64,000 bases of DNA from Peptococcaceae bacterium (GTDB lineage Bacteria; Bacillota; Desulfitobacteriia; Desulfitobacteriales; Syntrophobotulaceae). Position numbers and translations under genes: made by a program. Under the pieces are notes generated by a model, which saw nothing but the letters and a program-made list of their open reading frames with translations, did not search any database and was not told where the DNA came from. Shown here one piece after another: positions 56,053 through 64,000 of this stretch; within the stretch, counting starts at the first letter, position 1, and every line of letters starts with the position of its first letter. The stretch lies in the NCBI GenBank assembly GCA_012517475.1, contig JAAYUV010000100.1, forward strand, positions 42,655 through 106,654, read 5' to 3'.

Positions 56053-56212
56053 TCTTGATTTCTCCTCCGGCGTCAGTAGTGATAAAATAGTTTATAAAGT
56101 AAAAGTATGATAAAATACAATTTAATGTACATTTTTTGTCATTGCTGTATTAGAGCATCTATCAAACCCTTATCATGACTTTATATGCTCTTTATTTCAG
56201 GAGGTAGGATTT

Positions 56213-56782
56213 ATGTCTATAGATATGGAAAAGATCGAAAAGGCCGTGAGAAGTATTTTGGAGGCAATTGGAGAAGATCCGGATAGGGAAGGACTCCGGG
56301 ATACTCCGCAAAGGGTAGCGAGATTTTATCAGGAGGCTTTTGCAGGGCTGCAGGAGGACCCCGGCAAAAACCTTTCAATTCAATTCTCCGAAAACCATGA
56401 GGAAATGGTAATTGTCAAAGATATCCCTATTTACTCTATGTGTGAACATCATCTGCTTCCATTTGTGGGCCAGACCCACGTAGCATATATTCCTCGCCAC
56501 GGTCGGGTAACAGGATTGTCTAAACTGGCAAGGGTAGTTGAAGATTACGCAAGAAGACCACAGCTTCAGGAGCGGTTGACCAGTCAGATTGCCGATACGA
56601 TCAAAAACAGTTTAGATGCTAGGGGTGTACTTGTTGTGATAGAAGCCGAACATATGTGCATGGCAATCAGAGGTATAAAAAAGCCAGGTTCCCGTACAGT
56701 AACTTCTGCGGTTAGGGGTATTTTCCAAACCAATGCCGCCACAAGAGCTGAAGCTTTTTCCTTGATTATGGGAAGGAATTAG
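56213..56782 (+). CDS. folE: GTP cyclohydrolase I
   Basis: 189 residues with AGGAGG upstream. Type IA motifs: zinc ligands in [10 protein letters not shown] and the second cysteine in HMCMAIRG, the substrate loop [10 protein letters not shown], and the C-terminal [13 protein letters not shown]. Makes dihydroneopterin triphosphate for folate and, through QueD, for the queuosine precursor used by Tgt/QueA. Confidence 0.96.
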   Translation: MSIDMEKIEKAVRSILEAIGEDPDREGLRDTPQRVARFYQEAFAGLQEDPGKNLSIQFSENHEEMVIVKDIPIYSMCEHHLLPFVGQTHVAYIPRHGRVTGLSKLARVVEDYARRPQLQERLTSQIADTIKNSLDARGVLVVIEAEHMCMAIRGIKKPGSRTVTSAVRGIFQTNAATRAEAFSLIMGRN

Positions 56783-56820
56783 TTCATTAATTCTAATCAG
56801 TTTTTAGGGTGATGGATATT

Positions 56821-57045
56821 ATGTTGATAAGGATGGAGAAGATGGATAATAAAACAAACGATCAACAACTTGGCAATATGAATCCGGGAAAACTGGAACT
56901 CATAGCAACCCAAAAATTTACAAACTACAGTGAAATGTATAAGGTAATAGATTTTTTGAATCGCAATTTAAAGCAGCATCATTTATTGTTTGGGTTAACA
57001 AAAAGTAACGATTCTATGGTCATTTCAGTTTATGAAGTAGAATAA
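56821..57045 (+). CDS. DUF4264 small protein
   Basis: 74 residues from ATG 56821 with AGGGTGATGG at 56806-56815; other in-frame ATGs at 56833 and 56842 lie too near to a ribosome site. The sequence has KLELIATQKFTNYSEMYKVIDFLNRNLK, the typical DUF4264 (YpmA-like) form. Function unknown. Followed 18 bp later by surE. Confidence 0.85.
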   Translation: MLIRMEKMDNKTNDQQLGNMNPGKLELIATQKFTNYSEMYKVIDFLNRNLKQHHLLFGLTKSNDSMVISVYEVE

Positions 57046-57063
57046 CGGAGGTTTTCTCTTATC

Positions 57064-57831
57064 ATGAGAATTCTGCTTACCAATGACGATGGTTTTTTTG
57101 CGCCGGGAATTACCGCGCTCTATGATGTACTCTCCGCTGACCATCAGCATGAGATAACCATTGCAGCGCCTGAAGGTCAGCGATCTGCAACCGGGCGTTC
57201 GATAACGATTTATAAGCCCTTGTTTGTCACGAATCACGACTTAAAGGGGAGTGATACCGGGCTAGCTGTCAATGGAACTCCCACAGATTGCGTTAAATTG
57301 GCTATTCAGGGTGACATCCTTCCCTATAAACCGGATCTTATTATTTCCGGGATCAATGACGGACCTAATGTCGGAACAGACATTTTTTATTCCGGAACTG
57401 TTGCCGCGGCGATGGAAGGGGTTCTATTAGGGATTCCGTCCATTGCAGTATCACTTGCCAGTTATGAATACCGGAATTATTTACCCAGCGCTGTTTTTAT
57501 CAAGGATCTGATTGATTCTCATCAGGATCTGGTAAACAGCAGAGATGGCTTATTAAATATCAATATTCCCGGAACAGACGAGAATTGTTGGCAGGGAATA
57601 AGATTTACCAAGTTGGGCAAATCCGTTTATGACAACACTTTTGAGGGAAGAAAAGCGCCTTTTGGCAAGGAATATTATTGGATATCCGGAACCCCGGTTT
57701 ATGATGATGAGCCTGATTCTGATGTCAAGGCTATTCAGGAGGGGTTTGTGTCGATTACCCCTTTACATAGTGATTTAACGGATTACAACAAAATTGAAAG
57801 GTTAAGGAATACTGTTATCTCCTTACGGTGA
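57064..57831 (+). CDS. surE: 5'/3'-nucleotidase SurE
   Basis: 255 residues. SurE motifs: LLTNDDGFFAPGI with the two metal aspartates, SATGRSIT, GTPTDCVKLA and SGINDGPNVGTDIFYSGTVAAAMEG. Dephosphorylates nucleoside monophosphates and short polyphosphates. The end overlaps a small membrane protein reading frame. Confidence 0.95.
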   Translation: MRILLTNDDGFFAPGITALYDVLSADHQHEITIAAPEGQRSATGRSITIYKPLFVTNHDLKGSDTGLAVNGTPTDCVKLAIQGDILPYKPDLIISGINDGPNVGTDIFYSGTVAAAMEGVLLGIPSIAVSLASYEYRNYLPSAVFIKDLIDSHQDLVNSRDGLLNINIPGTDENCWQGIRFTKLGKSVYDNTFEGRKAPFGKEYYWISGTPVYDDEPDSDVKAIQEGFVSITPLHSDLTDYNKIERLRNTVISLR

Positions 57832-57836
57832 GAAAA

Positions 57837-58085
57837 ATGGGTTGGATTTTTGTATTTTACTTTGGTATTTTTGTAATTTTGTTTCTTTCCGGCAGGAAAA
57901 AGGGAGAGAAAACAAATCTGAAATTTGTCTTCATTATCCCTGCTGTTTTGGCTCTGCTAATTTTTTTCCTGTCGGTAGTCAAAATATATTTTATTTATAA
58001 AATTTTCCTGATCCTCATAACGGGAGTTTTATTTCTTATGACATACTGGCACTATGGGGAAACCATACGAAAATGGTTTAGATAA
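57837..58085 (+). CDS. Small hypothetical membrane protein
   Basis: 82 residues from ATG 57837, preceded by GGTGAGAAAA; a GTG at 57828 that overlaps the surE stop is possible but lacks a ribosome site. Three hydrophobic helices. No family recognised. Likely coupled to surE. Confidence 0.65.
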   Translation: MGWIFVFYFGIFVILFLSGRKKGEKTNLKFVFIIPAVLALLIFFLSVVKIYFIYKIFLILITGVLFLMTYWHYGETIRKWFR

Positions 58086-58141
58086 ATATTGATTAGATAA
58101 AAAATATTTAATAAATTGGATATATTTTATGGATTTTCAAT

Positions 58142-59683
58142 TTAGGGAAGAATTCGATTAAACAATGGAATTTTTCTGACCTCTTTGGTGTTGATCCCAC
58201 CATTAATCAATAGTACAACAAAATAAATCAAAAAGCCTAAAATCACAGAAGTAAGATTTGTAATTGAATTGCTCGGGGTAAAAAGGATAAAAGCTTTTAT
58301 CATGAGAATCATTCCCAGTCCCGCAGAAACCGGCTGCAGCACAATGGAACGCAAATCAAATGTCATATTCAGGTTCCGTCTGATAGCCAGGAGGTTTAAT
58401 ACTGCCAAACAAAAAAATCCAAAGACATAGGCAAAAGAACTTCCGAGCAGGCCTAAGCCGGATATTCCGGTTAAATAATAAAGAAGCGGCAGCCGGAAAA
58501 TGGTACTGATAATGGAATGAAGCAAAGGAAGAAAAGTCTTCCCCAATCCCTGCAATATCCCCGTTGTTGTTTGCTGAAGGTAAGCAAAGAGGCCGCCAAT
58601 AGCAAGAACTCTTAAAACAGAGGCTACTTCACCGCTCTTAAATAGTTGGGTAAGGGGTTGTGCATAATAATAAAGGGTTATCACACACGGAAGACCAAGA
58701 ATGACGGTATAACGAATCGCATCGATACATCTTTTTTGAGCCAGTTTATAATCTTTTCTTCCAATTGCTTCCGAAATAGCGGGGACCAGAGAGGTTGCCA
58801 GGGCAAAGGTAAAAACACTTGGGAAAGTAAGAAGCGTTAAAGCTGTTCCCCCTAACTGCCCAAACAGGGAAGCAGCGTTTCTCGCCGAATAACCGGCAAC
58901 CTGGAGTTGTCTGGGAATAATGATGGCATCCAAAGTGGATAATCCTGTGGACATGAGACGACCGCCTGTTACCGGCAGAGAAATCGTAAAAAGATTCCAA
59001 ATAATAGATTTGGCATTCTCCCGGCTGCTATACCCGTTTTGTTGTGTTTTATTGCTTTGCAGCAAGTACTGAAACAGGATCATACTTAGACCGATTGCTT
59101 CCCCGCATAACATCCCCGCAGCAAGTCCGGCTGCACCCCATTCTGCTCCGAGGGGCAGTAATTTCAAGGATAAGGTAAATCCGACGGCAACCCGGGAAAT
59201 TTGTTCACATACCTGGCTTAAAGCCGAAGGAATCATATTTTGCAGACCTTGAAAATAGCCGCGAAAACCTGAAGCAACCGAGACGATAAAGATTGCGGGG
59301 ATACAAATCCTGAATACGTCATAAACCCGTTTATCAGGAAAGAACCTGTTTACAATAAACGGAGAAAAAATGTATAAAGCTACGGATACAACCAGGCCCG
59401 CTATAAAAAGAATCAGCAAAGCAATTCGGAATATCTTTTGAACATCCCCGTAAGAACCAACGGACACTTTTTCTGAAACCATTTTGGATACGGCCAGAGG
59501 AATCCCGGCAGTTGTTAAGACCAAAGCCGTCATGTATACCGGAAAAACCATATAATAAAGACCAAAAGACTCGCTGCCGATATAGTGCATGATTAAGTAC
59601 TGATAACCGAATCCTAAAATTCTATTGATCAGGTTAGCCGCAAAAAGAATGACTGCACCATAGATCAGGCTGTTGGAACGCAT
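58142..59683 (-). CDS. SpoVB/MurJ-like polysaccharide flippase
   Basis: 513 residues with about 14 membrane helices and the MVF/SpoVB pattern: GFGYQYLIMHYIGSESFGLYY near the start, LALTTAGIPLAVSKMVSEK-like LVLTTAGIPLAVSKMVSE, GRLMSTGLSTLDAIIIPRQL and SAFAYVFGF-like SSFAYVFGF. In spore formers SpoVB-type proteins help cortex synthesis by flipping lipid II or teichuronic-type precursors. Assignment as spoVB rather than a ytgP/murJ paralogue is a best guess. On the opposite strand from its neighbours. Confidence 0.85.
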   Translation of the reverse strand: MRSNSLIYGAVILFAANLINRILGFGYQYLIMHYIGSESFGLYYMVFPVYMTALVLTTAGIPLAVSKMVSEKVSVGSYGDVQKIFRIALLILFIAGLVVSVALYIFSPFIVNRFFPDKRVYDVFRICIPAIFIVSVASGFRGYFQGLQNMIPSALSQVCEQISRVAVGFTLSLKLLPLGAEWGAAGLAAGMLCGEAIGLSMILFQYLLQSNKTQQNGYSSRENAKSIIWNLFTISLPVTGGRLMSTGLSTLDAIIIPRQLQVAGYSARNAASLFGQLGGTALTLLTFPSVFTFALATSLVPAISEAIGRKDYKLAQKRCIDAIRYTVILGLPCVITLYYYAQPLTQLFKSGEVASVLRVLAIGGLFAYLQQTTTGILQGLGKTFLPLLHSIISTIFRLPLLYYLTGISGLGLLGSSFAYVFGFFCLAVLNLLAIRRNLNMTFDLRSIVLQPVSAGLGMILMIKAFILFTPSNSITNLTSVILGFLIYFVVLLINGGINTKEVRKIPLFNRILP

Positions 59684-59813
59684 GGGTTACCTCCGGAATG
59701 GAAAAGCAATATTTCTTTAAAACTTATGCAACAGGAAATAAGCTCATGCTCCAAGTTTTTTTATAAGGTTATTTTTTTAAAAGGATTTGACAAACCAACA
59801 GAGAATTAAGTAA

Positions 59814-59822
59814 TGTTATAAT
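59814..59822 (+). promoter_or_regulatory. Extended -10 promoter of the EF-G-like gene
   Basis: TGTTATAAT is an extended -10, 55 bp before the TTG start. TTGACA at 59787 lies 24 bp from it, too far for a standard pairing. Confidence 0.5.
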
Positions 59823-59876
59823 TGTATAAAGATTATGTAAATTTTTTTAACAATAAAACAAAAGGGGAGATATTTT

Positions 59877-61850
59877 TTGAAAAGCTACGACACCAAGAAC
59901 ATTCGCAACATTTGTCTTGTTGGGCACGGGGGTTCAGGCAAAACTTCGCTGGCAGAAACACTCCTTTTTAATGCGGGAGGGGTTAACCGAATCGGTAAAG
60001 TGAATGATGGAAATACGGTCTCTGACTATCTTCAGGAAGAAATTCAAAGACATATTTCAATCAGCACTTCATTAATTCCCATAGAGCATAAGGGTGTGAA
60101 AGTCAACGTTTTGGATACACCTGGTTACTCGGATTTTATCGGGGAAGTTATCAGCGCCTTGCGTGTAGTAGAGAGCGGCGTTCTGGTATTATGCGGGGTA
60201 GGAGGCGTAGAAGTACAGGCTGAAATCATTTGGGATCTTATGGATGAAAAACAACTCCCGCGTATTTGTTTCATAAACAAGCTGGACAGAGAAAATTCCA
60301 ATGCGGAAAAAGTTGTGGACCAGTTAAAGTCAGTGTTCCCCAATGCCAGATTTGTTCAAATGCAGATTCCCGTGGGGAAGGAAGCTGGCTTTGAAGGGGT
60401 AATTGATATATTCCAGAGCAATATTCCTGATAAGTATAAAGATGATGTGGACATGCTGAAAGAAGCCTTGGCCGAAGCGGCTGCAGAAGCTGACGATGAA
60501 GTACTGATGAAGTATTTGGATGGCGAAGCTTTAAATGACGATGAGTTAAAATCGATCACGCAGAAAGCTTTAGCCCAAAATATGATCGTCCCGATTCTTT
60601 TTGGTTCTACAGAGAAGAATCTCGGCGTGAAAGAACTGATTCAGTTCATTGCAGATAATGTTCCGGCACCTACCCCTGCTGAAAAGAAATCAGCGCTGGT
60701 ATTTAAAACTCTTGCAGACCCGTATCTTGGCAAAATGACTTTCTTTAGAGTTTATGGCGGAACATTTGCAGGTGATTCCACGATCTATAATGCAAATCGG
60801 GAAGTTGAAGAAAAAGTTGGCCAGCTCTTTTATTTAAGAGGAAAAACCCAGGAAAATACGCCTAACGTTCAGCCTGGTGATATTGCTGTGGTTGCCAAAC
60901 TGCAAGAAACGAAGACAGGGGATACCTTCTGTGCAAAAGACAAACCGGTTACCCTGGAAGGCATCAAATTCCCTCTGCCTTGTCTGCCGCTTTCTATTCG
61001 TCCCAAGAGTAAAGGGGACGAGGATAAACTTGGTTCCGCTCTTGCCCGTTTAGTTGATGAGGATCCCACTATCAGTGTAAGCAAAAACACGGAGACCAAG
61101 CAGACTATCCTCAGCGGTCTTGGTGAAATGCAGCTGGATATTGTAGGGGAGAAATTAGCCAGAAAATTCGGAGTAGCTGTAGAAACTGAAGTTCCGAGAG
61201 TACCTTACAGAGAAACAATCAAAAAACTGGTTCAGGTGGAAGGAAAACATAAGAAACAAAGCGGTGGACATGGACAGTATGGACATGTTTGGATTAAAAT
61301 GCAGCCCAATCCGGAAAAGGATTTTGAATTTACAGAAGAGGTTTTTGGCGGATCTGTACCGAGAAACTTTTTCCCGGCCGTAGAAAAAGGATTAAGGGAA
61401 GCTATGCTGGAAGGATTTCTGGCCGGATATCCAATGACCAATGTCAAGTTCACCCTTTATGACGGTTCTTACCACAGTGTAGATTCTTCTGAAATGGCAT
61501 TTAAACTGGCAGCAACGCTTGCCTTCAAAAAAGGTGCTGAAATGGCCAATACTGTTCTTATGGAACCCATCGTTGAAGCGGAAGTCAAAGTTCCGGATGC
61601 ATTCATGGGAGATGTAATTGGCGATCTGAATACGAAACGCGGCAGGGTATTGGGAATGGAACCCGATGGCAAATTCCAGGTTATTAAAGCACAGGTTCCT
61701 CAGTCCGAAATGATGAGATACTCCATTGATTTAAAAGCTATGACTCAAGGCAGAGGAACATTTTCCACCAAATTTATCGGATACGAGGAAGTTCCTGCAA
61801 GAATATCCGAATCCTTGGTAGCTCAGCTCAAAGCTCAACAGCAGGAATAG
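59877..61850 (+). CDS. EF-G-like GTPase (EF-G paralogue)
   Basis: 657 residues from TTG 59877 (GGGGAG upstream). GTPase domain with GHGGSGKTS, DTPGYSDF and INKLD; then domains II-V with HGQYGHVWI and the C-terminal MTQGRGTF motif. The P-loop (GHGGSGKTS instead of AHIDAGKTT) and the length (about 35 shorter than EF-G) place it among the EF-G-like paralogues (type 2), which are often linked to spore formers and of uncertain function. EF-G proper would lie by rpsL/rpsG elsewhere. Confidence 0.88.
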   Translation: MKSYDTKNIRNICLVGHGGSGKTSLAETLLFNAGGVNRIGKVNDGNTVSDYLQEEIQRHISISTSLIPIEHKGVKVNVLDTPGYSDFIGEVISALRVVESGVLVLCGVGGVEVQAEIIWDLMDEKQLPRICFINKLDRENSNAEKVVDQLKSVFPNARFVQMQIPVGKEAGFEGVIDIFQSNIPDKYKDDVDMLKEALAEAAAEADDEVLMKYLDGEALNDDELKSITQKALAQNMIVPILFGSTEKNLGVKELIQFIADNVPAPTPAEKKSALVFKTLADPYLGKMTFFRVYGGTFAGDSTIYNANREVEEKVGQLFYLRGKTQENTPNVQPGDIAVVAKLQETKTGDTFCAKDKPVTLEGIKFPLPCLPLSIRPKSKGDEDKLGSALARLVDEDPTISVSKNTETKQTILSGLGEMQLDIVGEKLARKFGVAVETEVPRVPYRETIKKLVQVEGKHKKQSGGHGQYGHVWIKMQPNPEKDFEFTEEVFGGSVPRNFFPAVEKGLREAMLEGFLAGYPMTNVKFTLYDGSYHSVDSSEMAFKLAATLAFKKGAEMANTVLMEPIVEAEVKVPDAFMGDVIGDLNTKRGRVLGMEPDGKFQVIKAQVPQSEMMRYSIDLKAMTQGRGTFSTKFIGYEEVPARISESLVAQLKAQQQE

Positions 61851-61860
61851 AATGTGAATG

Positions 61861-61886
61861 AAAATCCCGCTTTATGCGGGATTTTT
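61861..61886 (+). terminator. Terminator after the EF-G-like gene
   Basis: AAAATCCCGC-TTTAT-GCGGGATTTTT. It lies immediately before the next ribosome site. Confidence 0.85.
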
Positions 61887-61902
61887 AAATGAGGTGGACA
61901 TC

Positions 61903-62550
61903 ATGATATTTCAAATGCCGGTACAGGGAAAGAGTTCTAATTGTTATATTTTATCTTGCGATGCAAGTAAGAAAGCAGTAATTATTGACCCCGGATCAGG
62001 AAGTGATGCTATCATGACGACTTTAATGAAAGAACATCTTGATCCCGAGCTGATTATTTTAACACATGGACATCATGACCATATTGGTGCAGTAGAAAAA
62101 CTTAGAAAAGAACTCCAAATAAAGGTTGCAGTTCATAAGAAAGATGCCGAAATGCTGATTAACCCCATAAAAAACCGTTCTCAGTTCTGGGGGACGAATA
62201 TTACACTTTCTCCGGCAGAAATTTGTCTTGAAGACAACCAGAAGATCGTGATCGGAAATATGGAAATTTCGGTCATCCATACTCCCGGCCATACCCCGGG
62301 AAGTATCAGTCTTTTGACCGATCAGGGCTTATTTAGCGGTGATACACTTTTTGATGGCCAAGTCGGCAAAACTGATTTGCCGGGAGGAAGCATTGACGAT
62401 TTACTGAGCAGCATTCATAACAAATTATTGGTTTTAAAGGATGATGTGAAGGTTTATCCGGGCCATGGAGGCAGTACAACCATAGGGAATGAAAGATCAG
62501 CAAATCCATATATCCGTTATGAATTATGGAAAGGCGAAATATCCTGGTAA
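61903..62550 (+). CDS. MBL-fold hydrolase, glyoxalase II-like (paralogue of 22128)
   Basis: 215 residues from ATG 61903 (GAGGTGG at 61891-61897); a longer frame from 61858 runs through the terminator hairpin and is rejected. Motifs: LTHGHHDHIGAVEKLR, HTPGHTPGSISLL, GDTLFDGQVGKTD and YPGHGGSTTIG, nearly parallel to the protein at 22128. A recent or ancient duplication; the substrate is unknown. Confidence 0.9.
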   Translation: MIFQMPVQGKSSNCYILSCDASKKAVIIDPGSGSDAIMTTLMKEHLDPELIILTHGHHDHIGAVEKLRKELQIKVAVHKKDAEMLINPIKNRSQFWGTNITLSPAEICLEDNQKIVIGNMEISVIHTPGHTPGSISLLTDQGLFSGDTLFDGQVGKTDLPGGSIDDLLSSIHNKLLVLKDDVKVYPGHGGSTTIGNERSANPYIRYELWKGEISW

Positions 62551-62636
62551 TATGACTGTTTATAAGAAATATTGCAATTTATCAGGTCTTTCATTAAAAT
62601 GAGAACAATGAGAATGGATTGGGGTGGAGAGATAAA

Positions 62637-63806
62637 ATGACCATTATTTTAGCCGATCGTATGAACCAATTAGGAAGCGAAACCGCTTTTCAAATGCTGG
62701 CGAAGGCTAAGGCACTGGAAGCACAGGGAAGGGAAATCATTCACTTAGAAATCGGAGAGCCCGATTTTCCCACTCTTCCCAATGTAATTGATAGAGGGAC
62801 AAAAGCTATGCTTGCAGGCATGACTAAATATACACCGTCCCCTGGATTGATTGAAGCAAGACAGGCTATTGCAGATTATATTGGAAGAACCAGGGGTTAT
62901 ACTGTGGATCCCGATGAAGTGGTAATGACCGCCGGGGGAAAACCAATTATGTTTTATTCAATCCTGGCAGTCGTTGATCCTGGCGATGAAGTCATTTATC
63001 CGAATCCCGGATTTCCGATTTATGAGTCCGTTATTAAATTTTCCGGTGGTATTCCGGTTCCTATCCCGCTGCGTGAAGAGAACGAATTCAGGATGGACAT
63101 TGATGAACTGGAGTCATTAATTACTGACAAGACGAAATTGATTATTATTAATTCGCCGCAAAATCCTACGGGTGGAATGCTTACTAAAGACGATCTGGAA
63201 AAAATGGCTGGGATTATTGGCGACCGCAATATTGTAATCCTCTCGGACGAAATCTATGAAAAAATTGTTTATGATGGAAAAGCTTTTTCGATCACTTCAC
63301 TTCCAGGAATGAGAGAGAAGACCATCATTCTGAACGGCTTTTCAAAAACTTATGCAATGACAGGCTGGCGTGCCGGTTATGGGGTAATGCCCAAGAATAT
63401 TGCCGAACATATTACTAAATTGGTTATTAACAGTACTTCCTGTCTCGCAGGCTTTACCCAAATGGCATGCATTGAGGCTTTAACCGGACCGCAGGATGAA
63501 GTTCGGATTCGTACGGAACAATTCCGAATCCGCAGGGATCATATTGTAAAAGGACTCAATGCCATACCGGGAGTAAAGTGTCAAAAACCTCATGGCGCGT
63601 TTTATGCTTTCCCCAATATGAAAGCCTTTGGTAAAACCAGCAGTGATATGGCGGACTATTTGCTGAATGAAGCGGGTGTTGCTACCCTCGGCGGAAGTTC
63701 ATTCGGCATATACGGGGAAGGTTACCTAAGAATTTCTTATGCCAATTCTTTAGAGAATATTGAGAAAGCTGTCGAAAGAATTGCCGAGGCGTTAAAAAAA
63801 TTATGA
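62637..63806 (+). CDS. Pyridoxal-phosphate aspartate aminotransferase, class I
   Basis: 389 residues from ATG 62637 (GGGGTGGAGAG upstream); an earlier in-frame start at 62619 lies upstream of that site. AspAT-I-beta features: HLEIGEPDF, the PLP lysine in NGFSKTYAMTGWR, NPQNPTGG-like NSPQNPTGGM, DEIYEKIVYDG and RISYANS. It interconverts aspartate/oxaloacetate and related amino acids; the exact substrates are not fixed by the motif. The repeat element follows 54 bp after the stop. Confidence 0.92.
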   Translation: MTIILADRMNQLGSETAFQMLAKAKALEAQGREIIHLEIGEPDFPTLPNVIDRGTKAMLAGMTKYTPSPGLIEARQAIADYIGRTRGYTVDPDEVVMTAGGKPIMFYSILAVVDPGDEVIYPNPGFPIYESVIKFSGGIPVPIPLREENEFRMDIDELESLITDKTKLIIINSPQNPTGGMLTKDDLEKMAGIIGDRNIVILSDEIYEKIVYDGKAFSITSLPGMREKTIILNGFSKTYAMTGWRAGYGVMPKNIAEHITKLVINSTSCLAGFTQMACIEALTGPQDEVRIRTEQFRIRRDHIVKGLNAIPGVKCQKPHGAFYAFPNMKAFGKTSSDMADYLLNEAGVATLGGSSFGIYGEGYLRISYANSLENIEKAVERIAEALKKL

Positions 63807-63860
63807 TTTGTGTTTAAGTGATAAAAAGTTAAAAACTGGGGAATATTATTAAATGGGGCT

Positions 63861-64000
63861 GTTGCAAAACGACTAGTTTCCGTAATGTATAGACAGCGTC
63901 AAGCGAAGCACGATGCGGAGCGCGGCTGTTTGCGCCACGGATGGCGCAATCTGCCGAGAGCGGCTATACATTATGGAAACCTTCTTAGGAGTTTTGCAAC
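63861..64000 (+). repeat. Hairpin repeat element, copy 4 (140 bp, sense +)
   Basis: GTTGCAAAAC at 63861 and GTTTTGCAAC at the window end are perfect complements, followed inward by TTTCCGTAATGTATAG/CTATACATTATGGAAA (one G:U). The inner palindrome is missing; the core GCGCGGCTGTTTGCGCC and stem TTGCGCC/GGCGCAA are kept. The outer arms match copy 1. Confidence 0.88.

Overview
The window is chromosomal DNA of a low-to-mid G+C, anaerobic, endospore-forming Firmicute. Gene order and content (ruvCAB-spoIID-queA-tgt-yajC-secDF; recJ-rel-dtd-hemZ-hisS-aspS; spo0A, spoVM, a spoVB-type flippase, TIGR04086 and DUF4264 proteins) fit the class Clostridia, most likely the Peptococcaceae (Desulfitobacterium/Dehalobacter type). 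That placement is inferred from gene content; no rRNA marker is present.

Layout: 1-6.7 kb carries a truncated MATE transporter, yebC, the Holliday-junction genes ruvC-ruvA-ruvB, a SpoIID/LytB protein and queA. From 6.7 to 8.9 kb an accessory patch (DUF4160/DUF2442 pair, a broken cell-wall-binding/NHL protein gene and a hairpin repeat element) separates queA from its pathway partner tgt. From 9.0 to 13.2 kb come tgt, yajC, secD and secF; 13.3-17.4 kb has a metallo-hydrolase, ilvB-ilvN and two small membrane proteins; 17.4-28.2 kb is a dense housekeeping run (recJ, bifunctional rel, dtd, metallo-hydrolase, hemZ, hisS, aspS, a CsoR-family repressor with a clear operator, trxA).

From 28.2 to 32.2 kb lies a second accessory block: an orphan membrane-anchored protein, a group II intron with its reverse transcriptase, a truncated DUF3102 gene, many hairpins, and inverted copies of a terminator-plus-hairpin-element unit at both ends. 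From 32.2 to 43.3 kb the window is mostly core again (FliK-like/FlhB-like pair, dinG, pssA, a 23-residue SpoVM-like peptide, ferredoxin, spo0A, tmk, tRNA-Arg, YitT, polysaccharide deacetylase). From 43.4 to 63.8 kb come TPR proteins, glnA, a stand-alone DnaA-like ATPase, pfkA, a large FtsA-like protein, lgt, a small wHTH regulator, a probable structured ncRNA, a phospholipase-D-like lipoprotein, folE, surE, a spoVB-like flippase, an EF-G paralogue, a second metallo-hydrolase and an aspartate aminotransferase.

The most interesting item is a dispersed family of about 110-185 bp intergenic elements (four full copies in the + sense, one reversed copy, one truncated copy). They share a core and a nested-stem architecture, while the stem sequences change with compensation, and the observed non-Watson-Crick pairs in the terminal stems are G:U on the sense strand. 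This points to a mobile or repeated element that works, or is selected, as folded RNA. Other notable items are the DnaA paralogue with an altered Walker B, the roughly 200-nt candidate ncRNA at 53.2-53.4 kb, the SpoVM-like micro-ORF, and the inverted repeats bracketing the group II intron block.
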